Under the pieces are notes generated by a model, which was given only the letters and a program-made list of their open reading frames with translations, did no database searches and was not told the DNA's origin. A DNA stretch of 62,380 bases from a virus, in the IMG/VR virus record IMGVR_UViG_3300048589_000279, positions 1 to 62,380 of that record; one strand, written 5' to 3'. This document shows, in pieces, positions 7,466 to 15,961 of the stretch. How positions within the stretch are numbered: position 1 is the stretch's first letter; each line of letters starts with the position of its first letter. The translations under genes were made by a program, and so were the position numbers.

Positions 7466-7582
7466 ATGAAAACGACTGCGACCAATTTGACTTTGGAGGG
7501 TGCGGGTGCGCTCTCAATTTGTAGGACGAACACCAAGGATCAGGCGCGCGAAGCGTCTCCTGTATCCGACTGTTCGGAATAA
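7466..7582 (+). CDS. Possible tiny ORF (38 aa) after the rightward operon
   Basis: ATG 7466 follows AGAAAGGATAGAAAACG and opens a 38-codon frame (MKTTATNLTLEGAGALSICR...) ending in TAA at 7580-7582. There is no similarity to anything recognised. It fills the gap between the plus-strand operon and the convergent late minus-strand operon ending at 7590. No strong terminator hairpin is visible in this gap. Confidence 0.25.
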   Translation: MKTTATNLTLEGAGALSICRTNTKDQAREASPVSDCSE

Positions 7583-7589
7583 TCCAGGA

Positions 7590-8198
7590 TCAGAGAAGAG
7601 TCTCAGTCACTCGAACTTTTTTGCGCGTCATTTGAGCGTTCATGCCTGGCTTTGGGGGCGGGGTTAAATCCGCAACCTGCGTTCTGGTCGGCGTCTTCCA
7701 AGATGGACCACTCCCGTAACCATAGGCAAGGCTGCCGGCAGGGGCCGAGGGTTTGACTTTCGCCACCGCATTGATGCTTGGCGGAGTGGAAAGAGACGAG
7801 CGGCGGGCGCGAGCTTGAGCCGTTTTTCCAAACCCTCCGTTCATCTCCACTTCCTTGCGTTTCCGCTTTTCGTTGGAAACCCCAAAGTCCGTAGCTGGTC
7901 CGGTCGATTGCATGGCGGCCAGTCGGTCAAGTCCGGGAGTCGCGGGGCGGCCCAAGTATCCGCCGCCGGCCACCGGGGGACGATTCCCGCCTGGGCCCAT
8001 AGGTGATGTTGCCCATGATGTCAATTTGGCCGTGCCTATGCGCTCGCCTTCCGCGGTGATTCCACCAACCGCCCTGCCGGACGTGTCCCGGCGTATGTTG
8101 CGCATGCCGGCGGCAACCGCGGGGTCACTCTGCGGCCTGGTGTCGATCCTGAGCTTGTTCCGGTTGTGCGAGTTTTCGTAGGTTCCGATTCTTGCCAT
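7590..8198 (-). CDS. Gly/Pro-rich late protein of unknown function (202 aa)
   Basis: Last gene of the late minus-strand block. Low-complexity sequence rich in Gly, Pro, Ser and Arg (for example GPGGNRPPVAGGGYLGRP), mostly disordered and basic; the C-terminus is also basic. It has its own copy of the repeated CCCGCCCGTTCA motif 30 nt upstream (8229-8240), suggesting separate late transcription. It could be an internal virion or DNA-associated protein, but nothing proves this. Confidence 0.6.
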   Translation of the reverse strand: MARIGTYENSHNRNKLRIDTRPQSDPAVAAGMRNIRRDTSGRAVGGITAEGERIGTAKLTSWATSPMGPGGNRPPVAGGGYLGRPATPGLDRLAAMQSTGPATDFGVSNEKRKRKEVEMNGGFGKTAQARARRSSLSTPPSINAVAKVKPSAPAGSLAYGYGSGPSWKTPTRTQVADLTPPPKPGMNAQMTRKKVRVTETLL

Positions 8199-8207
8199 GC
8201 GCGAAGA

Positions 8208-8384
8208 CTACGATACGCGGGGCGTTGATGAACGGGCGGGTTTCCCGCAACCCTTGCATGGAACGACAAGTTTCTGACCTTGGTAAATCGGCCCGTCTGA
8301 CTCTCCCTTGATTCGTAATCTCACCTTGGCCACCCGATCCTTTGGGGGATACTTCTTGGCGGAGATTCGCGGGATGGGTTTCAT
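8208..8384 (-). CDS. Small basic zinc-knuckle-like protein (58 aa)
   Basis: Starts MKPIPRISAKKYPPKDRVAK at ATG 8384, in an ATGA overlap with the upstream stop at 8381. It is basic, with a single CKGCGK knuckle near the C-terminus. The last codons overlap the regulatory motif at 8229-8240, so this DNA is both coding and probably regulatory. No family is recognised. Confidence 0.6.
   Translation of the reverse strand: MKPIPRISAKKYPPKDRVAKVRLRIKGESDGPIYQGQKLVVPCKGCGKPARSSTPRVS
8229..8240 (-). promoter_or_regulatory. Late motif copy A (CCCGCCCGTTCA)
   Basis: Coding-strand CCCGCCCGTTCA, 30 nt upstream of the ATG at 8198. It is one of five near-identical copies upstream of minus-strand gene starts at 30-33 nt spacing. 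It lies inside the end of the preceding gene and is preceded by a GCGGG-AAA-CCCGC inverted repeat. Confidence 0.6.
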
Positions 8385-8806
8385 GGATCTGGGAGTTCGA
8401 CGGCCTCGCCAGTCACTTGCGGCTTGTTGCCGTATTTGGGTGAGCGGTAGCACTCGAAGCGGATGTTGACCACGCGGCGGGTGCCGGGGACTTCGGGCGG
8501 GTCGATCTCAAACCACGGGCTTTTCCATGAGTCGTCATCCTCGGGATCGCCTGGTCCGGTCCATTCCCAGGTCTGATCGCTAAGGTGGAAAGACCGGAAG
8601 ACGGTGGGCGATGGATCGTCCCAGCCGTCCGGTTCTTCGAGGATGTCCCAGGTGATCTTGAAGTAAGATCCGGTGAACGGCACGTCCAGTCCTGTGTTCT
8701 GATCGGTCCATGTGTCCGGGATTACCCAGCGGAATCGGAGTTTCTTGATGCTTGCCGCAGTGATCCGCTCGGGGTTCTCCGCAAGTGTCAGGTCCGACTC
8801 CGCCAT
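8381..8806 (-). CDS. Late structural hypothetical protein (141 aa)
   Basis: Starts MAESDLTLAENPERITAASI at ATG 8806. It is beta-rich and acidic (WVIPDTWTDQNTGLDVPFTG ... FEIDPPEVPGTRRVVNIRF), consistent with a small virion component, but no family is recognised. Its 5' end overlaps the antisense integrase remnant at 8788-8955, so the insertion or decay of that element may have defined the present start. The stop overlaps the next start (ATGA). Confidence 0.6.
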   Translation of the reverse strand: MAESDLTLAENPERITAASIKKLRFRWVIPDTWTDQNTGLDVPFTGSYFKITWDILEEPDGWDDPSPTVFRSFHLSDQTWEWTGPGDPEDDDSWKSPWFEIDPPEVPGTRRVVNIRFECYRSPKYGNKPQVTGEAVELPDP

Positions 8807-8955
8807 TTCTTCGCCTCATACGCCATCGAGTCCGGGATTGACGTGCCCACCGTCGCCCGGTGGCTCGGGCACAAGGATGGGGGAGTCCTGGCCATGCGCA
8901 CCTACGGGCCCTCCGGGACGATCACTCGCTGGCGAGCGCCGCCAAGTTCGGGTAA
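8788..8955 (+). pseudogene. Tyrosine recombinase (integrase) C-terminal remnant
   Basis: The plus strand reads LRHFFASYAIESGIDVPTVA-RWLGHKDGGVLAMRTYG, the box II pattern of tyrosine recombinases: Arg in LRH, His in LGH, the nucleophile in RTYG. After TYG the match continues one base out of frame as LRDDHSLASAAKFG and ends exactly at a TAA (8953-8955). So the natural C-terminus is present but carries a one-base deletion near 8911, and the upstream part, with the rest of the catalytic domain, is missing. It lies antisense between two late genes. Not functional; probably a relic of a temperate ancestor or of a foreign element. Confidence 0.8.
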
Positions 8956-8959
8956 TGCG

Positions 8960-9703
8960 TCAGGAAAGTTCCCATTCAAAAGTGACCGACACGTTGGTGG
9001 TGGAACCGGTGTCAAACCAATCGGTTTCGTCGTATGTGATCGAGTTGGTGCCCATTTTGGCCCGCCACTGTGCGTTGTCCCATCCGCCGATGTTCTGGCC
9101 AACCACCGCGCCGCCGCCGCTGTCGAAATGACTCGGTGCGCTGATTTCCGTGCCCCAGCGGTCGGCGGGTGCGCGGAGGTATTCAGGATAACCCAATGAG
9201 GCGTTCCAAAAAGCCAAGCCGGTGGGAAACGATGAGATCATGATGTCGCCTGAATCATCATTTGCAGGGTCCGCATGACCGGTTTCGCTCCAGGTGCCAC
9301 AGATTTCCGCGGTGAAGCTTGCGTCATAAAAGAAGTCAATGATCTGCCAGCCAATCTTGGTTGGCACCTCGCTCAGTGTCCCCACACTGAAATAACCACT
9401 GGCGGGCGAAGTAAGCGTGTAATCTCCAACGTCAAAACCGTCATTTGCGGGACCGTTCCCAGCAGGAGCAGGGATGATCGATGTGCCAGATAGCTCCATC
9501 GGCACGCGATCCAGCGTCACTTCTTTCATGAAACTCATCGTTTCCGACCGAGTTATCCCGCTGCCATCGGTATGCGATCTCGACCCGGAAATGGTCAACT
9601 TGAGGCGGAGATGGCTGTAAAACGGCGGTCCCTCAAAGTATGGCCAAACATCTAGCAGTTTGGTTGGATTCAAAATCCCGGAATGGACGGTGCGAATGCT
9701 CAT
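8960..9703 (-). CDS. Late structural hypothetical protein (247 aa)
   Basis: Start at ATG 9703 (MSIRTVHSGILNPTKLLDVW), inside the ATGA overlap with the upstream stop. Beta-rich with many Gly, Ser, Trp and Asp residues (SETGHADPANDDSGDI, GQNIGGWDNAQW), no hydrophobic segment, ending VTFEWELS. Composition and position downstream of the neck genes suggest a tail or fibre-associated protein. No family is recognised. Confidence 0.6.
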   Translation of the reverse strand: MSIRTVHSGILNPTKLLDVWPYFEGPPFYSHLRLKLTISGSRSHTDGSGITRSETMSFMKEVTLDRVPMELSGTSIIPAPAGNGPANDGFDVGDYTLTSPASGYFSVGTLSEVPTKIGWQIIDFFYDASFTAEICGTWSETGHADPANDDSGDIMISSFPTGLAFWNASLGYPEYLRAPADRWGTEISAPSHFDSGGGAVVGQNIGGWDNAQWRAKMGTNSITYDETDWFDTGSTTNVSVTFEWELS

Positions 9704-10308
9704 GATAACCACCACAGGTTCACGTTACCAAACGATTCGACACCGAGGTTGCCACCGTTGTGAAAGTTGGAAATAACATACGTGGCCGGATCTCCGCCGG
9801 CCGCCGCCGTGTAATCCACCTTGCCGACACAGCGGAACGAGGTGAATCCAGTCGAGGAAATCGCCGTGCCACTTGGCACAACGCTTGATGCGCTGGTTTC
9901 GATAGTAATGGTGTATTCGTCTTCCCCGAAACTGCCGGTCCCGAACGTCCCCACGCATTTGATCCAAACCCACACGTCTGCCGTTACGGTGATTTCCGGC
10001 GGGGTTTCGGCGTCCAATGCGGTGCTGGACAGTGTTGGCATCAGGCTGTTGACGTAGCCTGGAATGACCTGAAACTTGTCCACGGCGGTGCCGTTTTTTA
10101 GAGTGAGCGGTTTCAGTTCCGCCGCAGATACACCGCCGCGGCCCCGGCCGGCGGGCGTGACCGGAAACACGATTTCCGACTGGTTTGATCCCACATTGAG
10201 ATGCGGATTCGTGATGAGCGCCGTGAGGAGTTTGCAGAGTTGCTTCCACTGGCGGGCGTCCGGCGCCTGCCCTTCATCGATGCCGAATCGGTGGAGTTCG
10301 CTGCCCAT
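9700..10308 (-). CDS. Late structural hypothetical protein (202 aa)
   Basis: Start at ATG 10308 (MGSELHRFGIDEGQAPDARQ), sharing a base with the preceding TAA (TAATG). A helical N-terminus (KQLCKLLTALITNPHLNVG) is followed by a beta-rich Gly/Thr region (TVTADVWVWIKCVGTFGTG). It sits in the coupled neck/tail block. A tail component is likely from context, but no family is recognised. Confidence 0.6.
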   Translation of the reverse strand: MGSELHRFGIDEGQAPDARQWKQLCKLLTALITNPHLNVGSNQSEIVFPVTPAGRGRGGVSAAELKPLTLKNGTAVDKFQVIPGYVNSLMPTLSSTALDAETPPEITVTADVWVWIKCVGTFGTGSFGEDEYTITIETSASSVVPSGTAISSTGFTSFRCVGKVDYTAAAGGDPATYVISNFHNGGNLGVESFGNVNLWWLS

Positions 10309-11045
10309 TATTGTGCTTTCACCCAGGTTGTCTTGAGCATGTAGAAGCAATACCAACGGTGCATGATGCGGCTGGCCATCAGTTCCGTCTTGGCTGAAAC
10401 CAATCCAGCGTAAGTTGTGGCACTTGGTGAGGAAGCCCCCAAGTTGTAATACAGATCACCTGGCGCATAGATGACGAGCGCATCGTTGATGGTGCTGACT
10501 CCAATGAAGGAAGGATTCAGGAAGTCGCCCACAAGGCCGTTCTCTTGGTCGCCGTTGGTGTATTGTTGGCCGGCTGATTCCAGAATGTAACTCAAGACTT
10601 CGAATGGTCCGGTGCTGAGTGACGAGTAGTCCCAGATTGCGGCAAGCGCCGTCCAGTCGGTGGGGGCACTTGTCGGATCCAACTTGTATTCATACGTCAC
10701 TCGCCCTGTGACAACCCGTGACCGCTCGCGGCTGCCGCCGGGGAAGAAGGCCGTGCTGTTCGGGTAGATCGGCGGGAACGTGTAGGCAACGCTTTCGTAT
10801 TCCGTGAATACCCCGGATGGAACCTCTCCATGGGTCACGGTGACGATCTTGCGCGATCCCCGCGGCCGGTCGCTAACGTCCATGATGTAATGGCCGGTGA
10901 AGCCGGCAATGAACGTGGACATCGCCGCGCCGATTGTCGGCAGCGGGTATTCCGCCGCCACTTCCCGTTGGGTTGTGTAGATCCGATAGCCCTGCGGGGT
11001 TTGCAGGGTGCGGGACGTGGTGATCGGTGAAAAGGCGTCTGACAT
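10308..11045 (-). CDS. Late structural hypothetical protein (245 aa)
   Basis: Starts MSDAFSPITTSRTLQTPQGY. It is rich in aromatic residues and beta segments (GHYIMDVSDRPRGSRKIVTV, PGDLYYNLGASSPSATTYAG), has no transmembrane segment, and ends YCFYMLKTTWVKAQ. It lies between the 518-aa neck-like protein and further late genes. Probably a head-tail connector or tail component; the assignment rests on order alone. Confidence 0.6.
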   Translation of the reverse strand: MSDAFSPITTSRTLQTPQGYRIYTTQREVAAEYPLPTIGAAMSTFIAGFTGHYIMDVSDRPRGSRKIVTVTHGEVPSGVFTEYESVAYTFPPIYPNSTAFFPGGSRERSRVVTGRVTYEYKLDPTSAPTDWTALAAIWDYSSLSTGPFEVLSYILESAGQQYTNGDQENGLVGDFLNPSFIGVSTINDALVIYAPGDLYYNLGASSPSATTYAGLVSAKTELMASRIMHRWYCFYMLKTTWVKAQ

Positions 11046-11051
11046 GGCGGT

Positions 11052-12608
11052 TTATCCGTAGATCGGGCGCATCCGGCGTTCGTTGTCTTCCTGCGGGGTG
11101 AGGGCATCCAGGTCGGCCAATGCCTGACGGTAGCCATCCGCAAGCCCGGGAATTGCTTCCTGATTGCGGAAGAACGGCGCCCGGGATAATCGGAAAAGAG
11201 CCATCGGCAAAAGGATCGATTCCACGAACTCATGCGGAATTGGAAACACGGAGGTCGCGGAAAGACTGGTCACAAACGGCGGCCGCATCGTCGCCTGGTA
11301 GGTCAGGAAACCGGCCTCCGCCGGCGCCGGCACGATCCGCATGCGCTGGGTTGGAGTCGCGGTGTTGGAAACGTGGTGAGATTCGGTCTTGTAGCCTGTC
11401 ACCTTGCCCTTGGTTTCCCCCACCCGGATATTGCGCGGGACGAGGTTCTGACGAGGATTGGAAGCGAAATCCCCAAAAGTCGCGGACTGGTGGGAATGTG
11501 GATTGGCAACCGGGATCAATTCCACAAGGTTTGCAATCACCGGTTTCAAGATCCGCATCACGGCGGCCGGGATCGAGATGGACGTGTGATACACCGTCGC
11601 GTCCACTGTTCCTGTGTCTCCGGCGTAGGGGAAAAGCAGGGAAACCCCACCGTCGCCACCGGCAAGGCTGACAGGGCCAACGGAAGCCACTTCTCCGGTC
11701 ACGGTGCCACTGGCAGAAGCCGAAACCAACACGGCTGCCGCGAAATCAGAGTTGATCGCGTCGATGACTTGTTGGGCGGATGACGTTCCGGCCGTGACCA
11801 CTGGAGTTCCTGTTCCGCCTACCGGGTTCCAGGTTGTGACTTGTGATGGATCGGCTACCGGATCCGTCGATGACCATTCGGCTACTTGGCTGGAACCGAT
11901 CCAAACGTCCAATGTCCAGAAACCAGTTACTCCATAAGCCCGATAATAATTACCAACTCCGGGGTAGGTTTGTTCTCCATTGCTGGACCAGAAATCGTAA
12001 GTCCCGTCGTTGCCGGCATAGGACAAATCAGTGAAAACCACTGGATCGGTGTTGGTGTCTTCAAGTCCTCCGCCGGTGTCGGTCACTATCATCCGCGCCT
12101 TGGTTCCAGGCGTGATGGTGATCGAGAGGTCAGAGACGTTGACGGTGGTGGTGAACTGCGCCGCCGCCGCATCGTAGGTGATGGTGATGGAGTTTCCCGA
12201 TTGTCCGCTGGAGATTGCCGTGTAAAGCACCGAGTTGTCACCGCCTGATGGATTCACCGTCGCTGACGCAAAGAACGAGCCTCCGGTTGCCTCCATGATC
12301 CGGTTGTCGATGTCATGGCCGGCAATCACGATCGCGCATCCTTCCATCCATGCCTCAAACTGGTTGATTGTCGCGGCAGTGGAATTCTCCACGCAAGAAA
12401 TCGTCACCGCTGTTGGCGCATGCAGCACAACCCCAAACTCCGCATGGTGAACCCACACCGGGGACCGGGTGTAGGCTTCCTGGATTGCTCCGTTGATCGC
12501 CGCCATCACCGCGGCATTGCGGCCCGGGTATGTCACCGAATCAGGAACCGTCCGTTCTTCGGGCGAGAAGTTTCCAAAAAGAATGGTGGCAAGTTCGGCG
12601 TGGGTCAT
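11052..12608 (-). CDS. Neck/adaptor-like structural protein with beta-rich insertion (518 aa)
   Basis: The ends look like a phage head-tail adaptor: a helical N-terminus (ATILFGNFSPEERTVPDSVT ... NAAVMAAINGAIQEAYTRSP) and a C-terminus with FVESILLPMALFRLSRAPFF and an acidic helical tail. The middle (about residues 60-330) is Thr/Ser/Gly/Val-rich, beta-type, low in Lys, and resembles Ig-like or decoration domains inserted into the adaptor. Start ATG 12608 overlaps the upstream small gene stop (ATGA). Position after the coat gene supports a neck role; the family is inferred. Confidence 0.55.
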   Translation of the reverse strand: MTHAELATILFGNFSPEERTVPDSVTYPGRNAAVMAAINGAIQEAYTRSPVWVHHAEFGVVLHAPTAVTISCVENSTAATINQFEAWMEGCAIVIAGHDIDNRIMEATGGSFFASATVNPSGGDNSVLYTAISSGQSGNSITITYDAAAAQFTTTVNVSDLSITITPGTKARMIVTDTGGGLEDTNTDPVVFTDLSYAGNDGTYDFWSSNGEQTYPGVGNYYRAYGVTGFWTLDVWIGSSQVAEWSSTDPVADPSQVTTWNPVGGTGTPVVTAGTSSAQQVIDAINSDFAAAVLVSASASGTVTGEVASVGPVSLAGGDGGVSLLFPYAGDTGTVDATVYHTSISIPAAVMRILKPVIANLVELIPVANPHSHQSATFGDFASNPRQNLVPRNIRVGETKGKVTGYKTESHHVSNTATPTQRMRIVPAPAEAGFLTYQATMRPPFVTSLSATSVFPIPHEFVESILLPMALFRLSRAPFFRNQEAIPGLADGYRQALADLDALTPQEDNERRMRPIYG

Positions 12609-12751
12609 GGCTTTTTTGAAAAAAGGTTGAGAATTTTTTTCCAGAAAGACGACCGAGAACGTCCCTCGATCGCCTCAACGATCCGTTGCGTCTGCCACTC
12701 AACCAGGCATTGCGGGCAAAGTGGTGAGGGATGCTTGTGGCAGGGTTTCAT
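12605..12751 (-). CDS. Small zinc-finger-like protein (48 aa)
   Basis: ATG 12751 opens MKPCHKHPSPLCPQCLVEWQ, with a C-x2-H ... C-x2-C pattern suited to one zinc ion, followed by a basic tail (SSFWKKILNLFSKKP). Its TGA overlaps the next ATG (ATGA at 12605-12608) and the previous gene ends three bases upstream, so it is a coupled gene despite its size. Confidence 0.65.
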   Translation of the reverse strand: MKPCHKHPSPLCPQCLVEWQTQRIVEAIEGRSRSSFWKKILNLFSKKP

Positions 12752-12754
12752 GGA

Positions 12755-13252
12755 TCAAGAGGGTTGGAGAAGGGCGGCAGCTTCGGCCTGCTGTTTTTTG
12801 CGCTCGCGCATCTTGCGCATCCGTTCGGCGGCCGGCGTGACTCCATTGCCACGGTTGTCGTGTGAGAAGGCGTCCGGTGGCACTACTCCAGCCTCGAAGG
12901 CTTTGAACGCCTCCAGCCGCTTCTCAGCGCCCGGGAACGGCACAACCAGCGTCACCAGCGGAAACAGTTTCACGTTGCGGCTGCCCATCACGTCATGGCA
13001 CACGGAATCGTTGTCACGATACGGGCCTTTGGCGATTCCGGCCATCCAGACGGAAAGCGGAACATCGATGACGTGGCAGCGGAGGGCTTCGTCATACTTC
13101 GCAAGGTATTTGCGGGCGATCCGGTTCTTCCCCCGGATGACGTAATCCGCGTGGTTGGTCTGGTTGCGGACCAGGATGCGGACTTGGAACAGTTCGTCCG
13201 GAGCGGCAAGGCTTCGAAGGCCGGCGTTGGTAACGGTTTTGGGCAGGTTCAT
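12755..13252 (-). CDS. Late hypothetical protein following the coat gene (165 aa)
   Basis: Start at ATG 13252 (MNLPKTVTNAGLRSLAAPDE), preceded by AAGAACCACC. It has a mixed alpha/beta N-terminal part (LFQVRILVRNQTNHADYVIR) and a basic helical C-terminus (ERMRKMRERKKQQAEAAALL). It lies downstream of the coat terminator, so it may be expressed at a lower level. It could be a head-completion protein, but no family is recognised. Confidence 0.6.
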   Translation of the reverse strand: MNLPKTVTNAGLRSLAAPDELFQVRILVRNQTNHADYVIRGKNRIARKYLAKYDEALRCHVIDVPLSVWMAGIAKGPYRDNDSVCHDVMGSRNVKLFPLVTLVVPFPGAEKRLEAFKAFEAGVVPPDAFSHDNRGNGVTPAAERMRKMRERKKQQAEAAALLQPS

Positions 13253-13292
13253 GGTGGTTCTTGGGGAGGTGTTGACTCCTTTCGCCCAAAAT

Positions 13293-13321
13293 GCCCCGGC
13301 ACTCACAAGGAATGCCGGGGC
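13293..13321 (-). terminator. Terminator after the coat gene
   Basis: GCCCCGGCA (13293-13301) pairs with TGCCGGGGC (13313-13321), nine GC-rich base pairs around an 11-nt loop. On the minus strand the stem is followed by ATTTTGG. It sits 21 bases after the coat protein stop, where it would limit read-through from the most highly expressed gene. Confidence 0.75.
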
Positions 13322-13341
13322 GGGTGTAGCAGTCAGGTGGA

Positions 13342-14883
13342 TCAGAGGTCCACCAGCGGGGTCGGCAGTCCTTCATGCTCAACCGCGCACTCAACGAGGA
13401 GATACCCGGCGTTGCGGCCGAGCGGATCCAGGGTGGTGCAGGTTCCCATGATGGTTTCATAACCCTTGGCGGTCACGAAGCCGAAGTCTTCCTTCTGCTC
13501 GATCATCGCCTTTTCGATGCGGCCGTTGGCGAAACATCCCGACATGGCGCCGAGGATGTAAGCAAAGCCGGTGGTGGTGCCCTTCGCGTTGGCGGGAAGC
13601 ACAACTGCGCCAACTGCGAACTGGTCCGTGTAGGTCCAGCCGGTCGGCAGGTTGGTTTCGCCCGTGGTCGGGGTGTAGGTGCCGTCGCCGCCGGTGGTGC
13701 CGGAGGTGCGGGCGACCACTTCGCCAACCGTCTGCTCGTTGATTCCTGTCGTGTTGGTGGACAGGATCTTCGTCAGGGTCACGCCGTTCGCGCCGTTGGT
13801 CCAGTCGTCCTGGTAGGCCGCGAAGCCAACCGATCCGTCCGGATTGATGATCCAGACATAGAATTCGTCGTCAATCGCCGTGGTGGCGGTGCCGTCGAAG
13901 TTGTATGGAGCGCCAGGGAAGAACTGGAGATACTGAGACGAGGTGTTGTCCGGATTGGGGAGGACGTTGGCCGCAGCACGGGAAACCGCTTGGCCGAGAA
14001 CGGCTTTCGGGGTCAACGCGTTGCCTTGGTAGTCATCCCAGGCCATGTCCAGGCTGGGCAGTTCGTAGAACGGCATTCCCTGCCAGTCGAGCAAGGTGCC
14101 GCTGAACAAAGCGTTCCCATCGCCGCGGGTGTCCGCATTGCTTTGAACGGTCTGGAACGAGTCGTCGTTGCGCAGCGGCCGGAACTGGTTGTCCGTGGCG
14201 AACGTCAGGAACGACTTGATGGGGTAGCCGGTGCCGCCGATCTTCTGATTGATCGGCTTGCCGCCGATGGTGCTCAGGCGGGTTTTGGCATCGACCACGA
14301 AATCCAGCGACAGCGTGTCTTCGGGAAGAAGCGCATCGTAGGAATTGCGGTTGCCGGGACGGATCGTGTTGAACGTGGTCGCGTCCTTGCGCAAGCGCAT
14401 CATCATGTGGTTCTGCTCCTCCAGGCCCATCTTCTCAGCAAGCATGCCGAGGGCCGTGGACTCCAGCGTTCCGCCGGCGCTCAGGAACTCGAACATGTCC
14501 TTCGAGAAACTGATCGCGTCACGGTGCCAGGCGACGGTGGCGTTGAAGGTCTTCATCGAAACCGGAGAAGTCCGGCCGACAAGCGTTTGCGTGCCTTTCG
14601 CGCCGGGACCGGCGGGCGGGCCAACCACGTTGAAATACACCTGCTGGCCGCCGCCTTTGGAGAGGTCGGTTTTGCGGGCGAAGATCGAGCGCACGCCGCG
14701 GCCGACCATGCTGTTCGCATCGACGGTGGAGGTGAACGCCGAAAAGGCATTGTGTTGAAGCGCCGACTTGGCGAGGAGCTTGGAATACAGAATCCCCTTG
14801 AGATTCGAATCCATTGAGGTCGCGTCAGCGATTTGTTGGAAGGCGAGAGTAGCGGTGATGCTACCAGTTTGATTGTCAGACAT
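13342..14883 (-). CDS. Major capsid protein
   Basis: A 513-aa protein directly after the scaffold gene. Features fitting the HK97-fold coat families related to N4 gp56/DUF4043 are an N-terminal helical arm (LKGILYSKLLAKSALQHNAF), a GGGQQVYFNVVGPPAGPG segment, a TFNATVAWHRDAISFSKDMF helix, and a Gly/Thr-rich insertion at about 330-430. Position, length and the strong terminator just after it all agree. The leader AGACCATTTACC-ATG has no Shine-Dalgarno sequence. The exact family is from pattern memory. Confidence 0.85.
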   Translation of the reverse strand: MSDNQTGSITATLAFQQIADATSMDSNLKGILYSKLLAKSALQHNAFSAFTSTVDANSMVGRGVRSIFARKTDLSKGGGQQVYFNVVGPPAGPGAKGTQTLVGRTSPVSMKTFNATVAWHRDAISFSKDMFEFLSAGGTLESTALGMLAEKMGLEEQNHMMMRLRKDATTFNTIRPGNRNSYDALLPEDTLSLDFVVDAKTRLSTIGGKPINQKIGGTGYPIKSFLTFATDNQFRPLRNDDSFQTVQSNADTRGDGNALFSGTLLDWQGMPFYELPSLDMAWDDYQGNALTPKAVLGQAVSRAAANVLPNPDNTSSQYLQFFPGAPYNFDGTATTAIDDEFYVWIINPDGSVGFAAYQDDWTNGANGVTLTKILSTNTTGINEQTVGEVVARTSGTTGGDGTYTPTTGETNLPTGWTYTDQFAVGAVVLPANAKGTTTGFAYILGAMSGCFANGRIEKAMIEQKEDFGFVTAKGYETIMGTCTTLDPLGRNAGYLLVECAVEHEGLPTPLVDL

Positions 14884-14941
14884 GGTAAATGGTCTTTCTG
14901 ATTATTGAGATTTGGAGATCAACCGCGGTTCCCGCCGATGC

Positions 14942-15928
14942 TCACTTGCGGTCCACAAGTGCGGCGAGTTGTTCGATTGAGAGTTGGTCGATTGAGGCCA
15001 GGATTTGATCCGTGGTTGGCACTGCCCGGTGCGTGTGGCCTGGGGCCGTGGTGCTTCCCACCGGCTTTGCAGCGCGGGCGGGTGGCGTCGGGGCCAGGGT
15101 GGTTGCAGGGGTTTTGCTCAGTCCGAGAACGCGGGCCGCTTTTTCCGCGAGTCCGATGACGTAACGGGGGTCTTGGATGATCGGGTCATTGCTGCTTTCA
15201 GCCTTGGCCTTGTAGGCATCCAGAAGTTCCTCGAAGTCGGGATTCGTGTCGAAGACGTGCGCGTATTGCTGTTCCACTTCCGCCACTGCTTCCGCGAATT
15301 GGTCGTTGTAGCTCCGCATCTCCCCCTGTTGGTCCCGCTCTGAGAGCTTGGCCGTTTGGATGGAAAGAAGAACGTCTTCGATTTCGTCGGTGAGTTCGGC
15401 ATCCCTTTCGTTGTCGTAGTCGGCTTTCGCTGCTCTCCGTTCTTGCCGGAGGATGGCCAGGCGTTCTTCGAGTTCCGTCAGGTTTGGCGGCTCAGGTGTT
15501 GGTTCCGGTTCCGGTTCGGCCTGTGGTTCAACGGGGGCGGCTTCTTCGCCTGCCACCATTTTCATCGCGGTTGCGATGTCACTGGCTTTTCCTTCACGGA
15601 CGAGGTTCAGCGCATCCGTCACCTTCTGCTGGTCCGCTTCCTGCAATCCGGTCAACCGGATGCGTTGGGCGTGCTTCGCTTTGGGTTCGGGCTCGGGTTC
15701 CGGGACCGGCGTTTCTTGAGGCTGCACGCCTTCAATCACCTGGGGTTCCGGGGTGGATTCCGCTGCGGGGGTCGGGGCGGGTGTCCGGCCATCGATCAAT
15801 GCGAGGGCTTGTTCATCCGTCAGACCGTCGAATGCGGTTTCCGTAATTGCTCCTGTCTGCGGCGTTGCGCCTGCTTCCGGGACTGTCGTTGCTGCCGGCT
15901 GTTCGCCAGGCGTTGCGGTGGTGCTCAT
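14942..15928 (-). CDS. Scaffolding protein
   Basis: A 328-aa protein, Pro/Glu/Ala-rich and highly charged (repeated PEPEPEP and TPEP blocks at about 60-90 and 130-150), with a helical acidic C-terminal half (RDAELTDEIEDVLLSIQTAK). This composition is typical of phage scaffolds, and the gene immediately precedes the coat gene. A GTG at 15985 overlapping the endolysin stop would extend it by 19 residues. ATG 15928 is preferred because the repeated late motif (15962-15973) would then lie 33 nt upstream, as in four other genes. It probably directs procapsid assembly and is then lost. Confidence 0.8.
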   Translation of the reverse strand: MSTTATPGEQPAATTVPEAGATPQTGAITETAFDGLTDEQALALIDGRTPAPTPAAESTPEPQVIEGVQPQETPVPEPEPEPKAKHAQRIRLTGLQEADQQKVTDALNLVREGKASDIATAMKMVAGEEAAPVEPQAEPEPEPTPEPPNLTELEERLAILRQERRAAKADYDNERDAELTDEIEDVLLSIQTAKLSERDQQGEMRSYNDQFAEAVAEVEQQYAHVFDTNPDFEELLDAYKAKAESSNDPIIQDPRYVIGLAEKAARVLGLSKTPATTLAPTPPARAAKPVGSTTAPGHTHRAVPTTDQILASIDQLSIEQLAALVDRK

Positions 15929-15961
15929 CGGGGCGGACCTTACGCCCGCGTAACGGCGCAA

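Noticed and set aside
7460-7589. A strong bidirectional terminator between the convergent operons
   Set aside because: No stable hairpin with a U-tract could be found in this gap.
8788-8955. Integron integrase IntI as the source of the recombinase fragment
   Set aside because: The C-terminal tail (LRDDHSLASAAKFG) looks like phage or mobile-element integrases and not like IntI, and the region that would hold the IntI-specific insert is missing.
13375-14817. Long plus-strand ORF (480 aa) opposite the coat gene
   Set aside because: It is the antisense shadow of the major capsid gene in GC-rich DNA. The minus strand has coat-like sequence and a terminator in the right place; the plus ORF has no recognisable protein features.
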